A stretch of DNA of 64,000 bases, taken from NCBI RefSeq assembly GCF_002081715.1, contig NZ_MUKP01000019.1, forward strand, positions 36,843 to 100,842, in the 5' to 3' direction. Origin of the DNA: Nocardia donostiensis. GTDB lineage: Bacteria > Actinomycetota > Actinomycetes > Mycobacteriales > Mycobacteriaceae. Shown piece after piece: positions 63,255 through 64,000 of the stretch. The notes under the pieces are model-generated. The model did no database searches and had not been told where the DNA came from. It saw only the letters and a program-made list of their open reading frames with translations. Position numbers and translations under genes: made by a program. Each line of letters opens with the position of its first letter. The stretch's first letter is position 1.

Positions 63255-64000
63255 TCAGCCGCAGACCGTGTCGACAGCGCCGGTCAGGATCTGCAGTCCG
63301 TGGTCGAGTTCGTCATCGGTAATCGTCAGTGGCGGCAACAGTTTCACCACTTCGTCGGACGCGCCCGAAGTCTCGGTCAGCAGCCCGCGCTCGAACGCGA
63401 CCTGACACACTTTACCCGCCTGAGAGGCGTCTTCGAAGACCAGACCGTGCACCATTCCGCGTCCGCGAGTCGACAGGCCAGGGTTGGCATCGGCCACCTG
63501 CTGCAGCGCGTCGACGATCTTCCCGCTCTTGGCCGCAGTCGAATTCTCCAGCGAGTCATCCGACCAGTAGTGTTCCAGCGCCACCCGCGCAGTCACGAAC
63601 GCCGGGTTGTTACCGCGGAAGGTGCCGTTGTGCTCGCCGGGAGCCCACACGTCGTGCTCCCGCTTGAACAGCACCAGCGCCATCGGCAGGCCGTAGCCGC
63701 CGATCGACTTGGACAGGGTGACGATATCGGGGGTGATCCCGGCCAGCTCGAACGAGAAGAACGGGCCGGTGCGGCCGCAGCCCATCTGCACATCGTCGAC
63801 GATGAGCAGGATGTCGCGTTCGGAGCACAGCTTGGACAGATGACGCAGCCACTCGGCCCGCGCGAGGTTCACTCCACCCTCGCCCTGCACGGTTTCGACG
63901 ATGACCGCGGCGGGGCGGTCCACCCCGGAGGAGGTGTCGTCCAGGGTGCGCTCCATCCACTGGAAATCAGTGGTGGTGCCGTCGAAGTAGCCGTCGTAAG
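63255..64000 (-). CDS. ectB: Diaminobutyrate-2-oxoglutarate transaminase, 3' part
   Basis: The frame is open to the window edge, so the N-terminal ~175 residues are missing. The visible part has the class-III aminotransferase landmarks: VETVQGEGGVN, LLIVDDVQMGCGRTG, the PLP lysine in TLSKSIGGYGLP and NGTFRGNNPAFVTA, ending LLPPLTITDDELDHGL. This is EctB, which makes L-2,4-diaminobutyrate from aspartate semialdehyde. ectA should lie beyond the right edge. The gap to ectC is 13 bases. Confidence 0.96.
   Translation of the reverse strand, partial: YDGYFDGTTTDFQWMERTLDDTSSGVDRPAAVIVETVQGEGGVNLARAEWLRHLSKLCSERDILLIVDDVQMGCGRTGPFFSFELAGITPDIVTLSKSIGGYGLPMALVLFKREHDVWAPGEHNGTFRGNNPAFVTARVALEHYWSDDSLENSTAAKSGKIVDALQQVADANPGLSTRGRGMVHGLVFEDASQAGKVCQVAFERGLLTETSGASDEVVKLLPPLTITDDELDHGLQILTGAVDTVCG

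Overview
The window is about 64 kb of GC-rich, densely coded actinobacterial chromosome. A mycolate-group actinomycete, most likely Nocardia, fits best. The reasons are a large NRPS with a thioester-reductase end, F420-type oxidoreductases, a gene trio resembling Rv0539/Rv0540/Rv0541c, an Rv2629-type protein, an intrinsic erm gene with a leaderless leader ORF, and an ectoine operon. This assignment is inferred from gene content; no rRNA gene is present.

Layout. (1) 1-17.8 kb: end of a SnoaL-like gene, a Mut7-C protein, then a minus-strand operon that starts with a 14.2-kb four-module NRPS (A-T-E, C-A-T, C-A-T, C-A-T-reductase) and continues into an aldo/keto reductase and a WS/DGAT-like acyltransferase. 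Together they suggest a small peptide released as an aldehyde, reduced to an alcohol and perhaps acylated. (2) 18.4-24.7 kb: RNase Z, a DUF2339-like membrane protein, a two-component pair and a phosphodiesterase. (3) 24.9-34.2 kb: an accessory, decaying region. It holds a defective tRNA-Ala-like sequence, two frameshifted genes, a lipoprotein, a GlxA-type regulator divergent from an MFS pump, and a ~2.1-kb insertion (ArsR, SRPBCC, broken VOC gene, PPOX, IS remnant) bounded by a 190-bp direct repeat copied from the end of an epoxide hydrolase gene. (4) 34.5-40.2 kb: a tightly coupled operon of a small Pro/Asp-rich exported protein, histidine kinase, response regulator, SLC13 permease and a glycerate kinase carrying an unusual ~100-residue insertion. 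(5) 40.2-51.3 kb: a phospholipase-D protein, a glycosyltransferase locus, an F420-type oxidoreductase, stress-type small proteins, and a molybdopterin oxidoreductase with no N-terminal Fe-S cysteines. (6) 51.4-56.7 kb: small conserved genes, then DUF4178-DUF4247-DUF350-aminopropyltransferase converging on an Orn/Lys/Arg decarboxylase, which is a polyamine locus. (7) 56.7-58.7 kb: a fluoride-riboswitch operon with two crcB genes, a universal stress protein and a gene broken by an in-frame TGA. (8) 58.8-64 kb: ankyrin and Sel1-repeat proteins, an erm methyltransferase behind a leader-peptide attenuator, and the ectoine genes ectB (cut by the window edge), ectC and ectD.

The strongest leads are the NRPS-reductase-AKR-acyltransferase operon, the repeat-bounded mosaic at 30.6-33.1 kb, the erm attenuator with an R-L-R stall motif, the fluoride operon that includes a stress protein, the glycerate kinase insertion, and the cysteine-depleted molybdoenzyme. 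All assignments come from reading the sequence by eye and from family knowledge; no database search was run.
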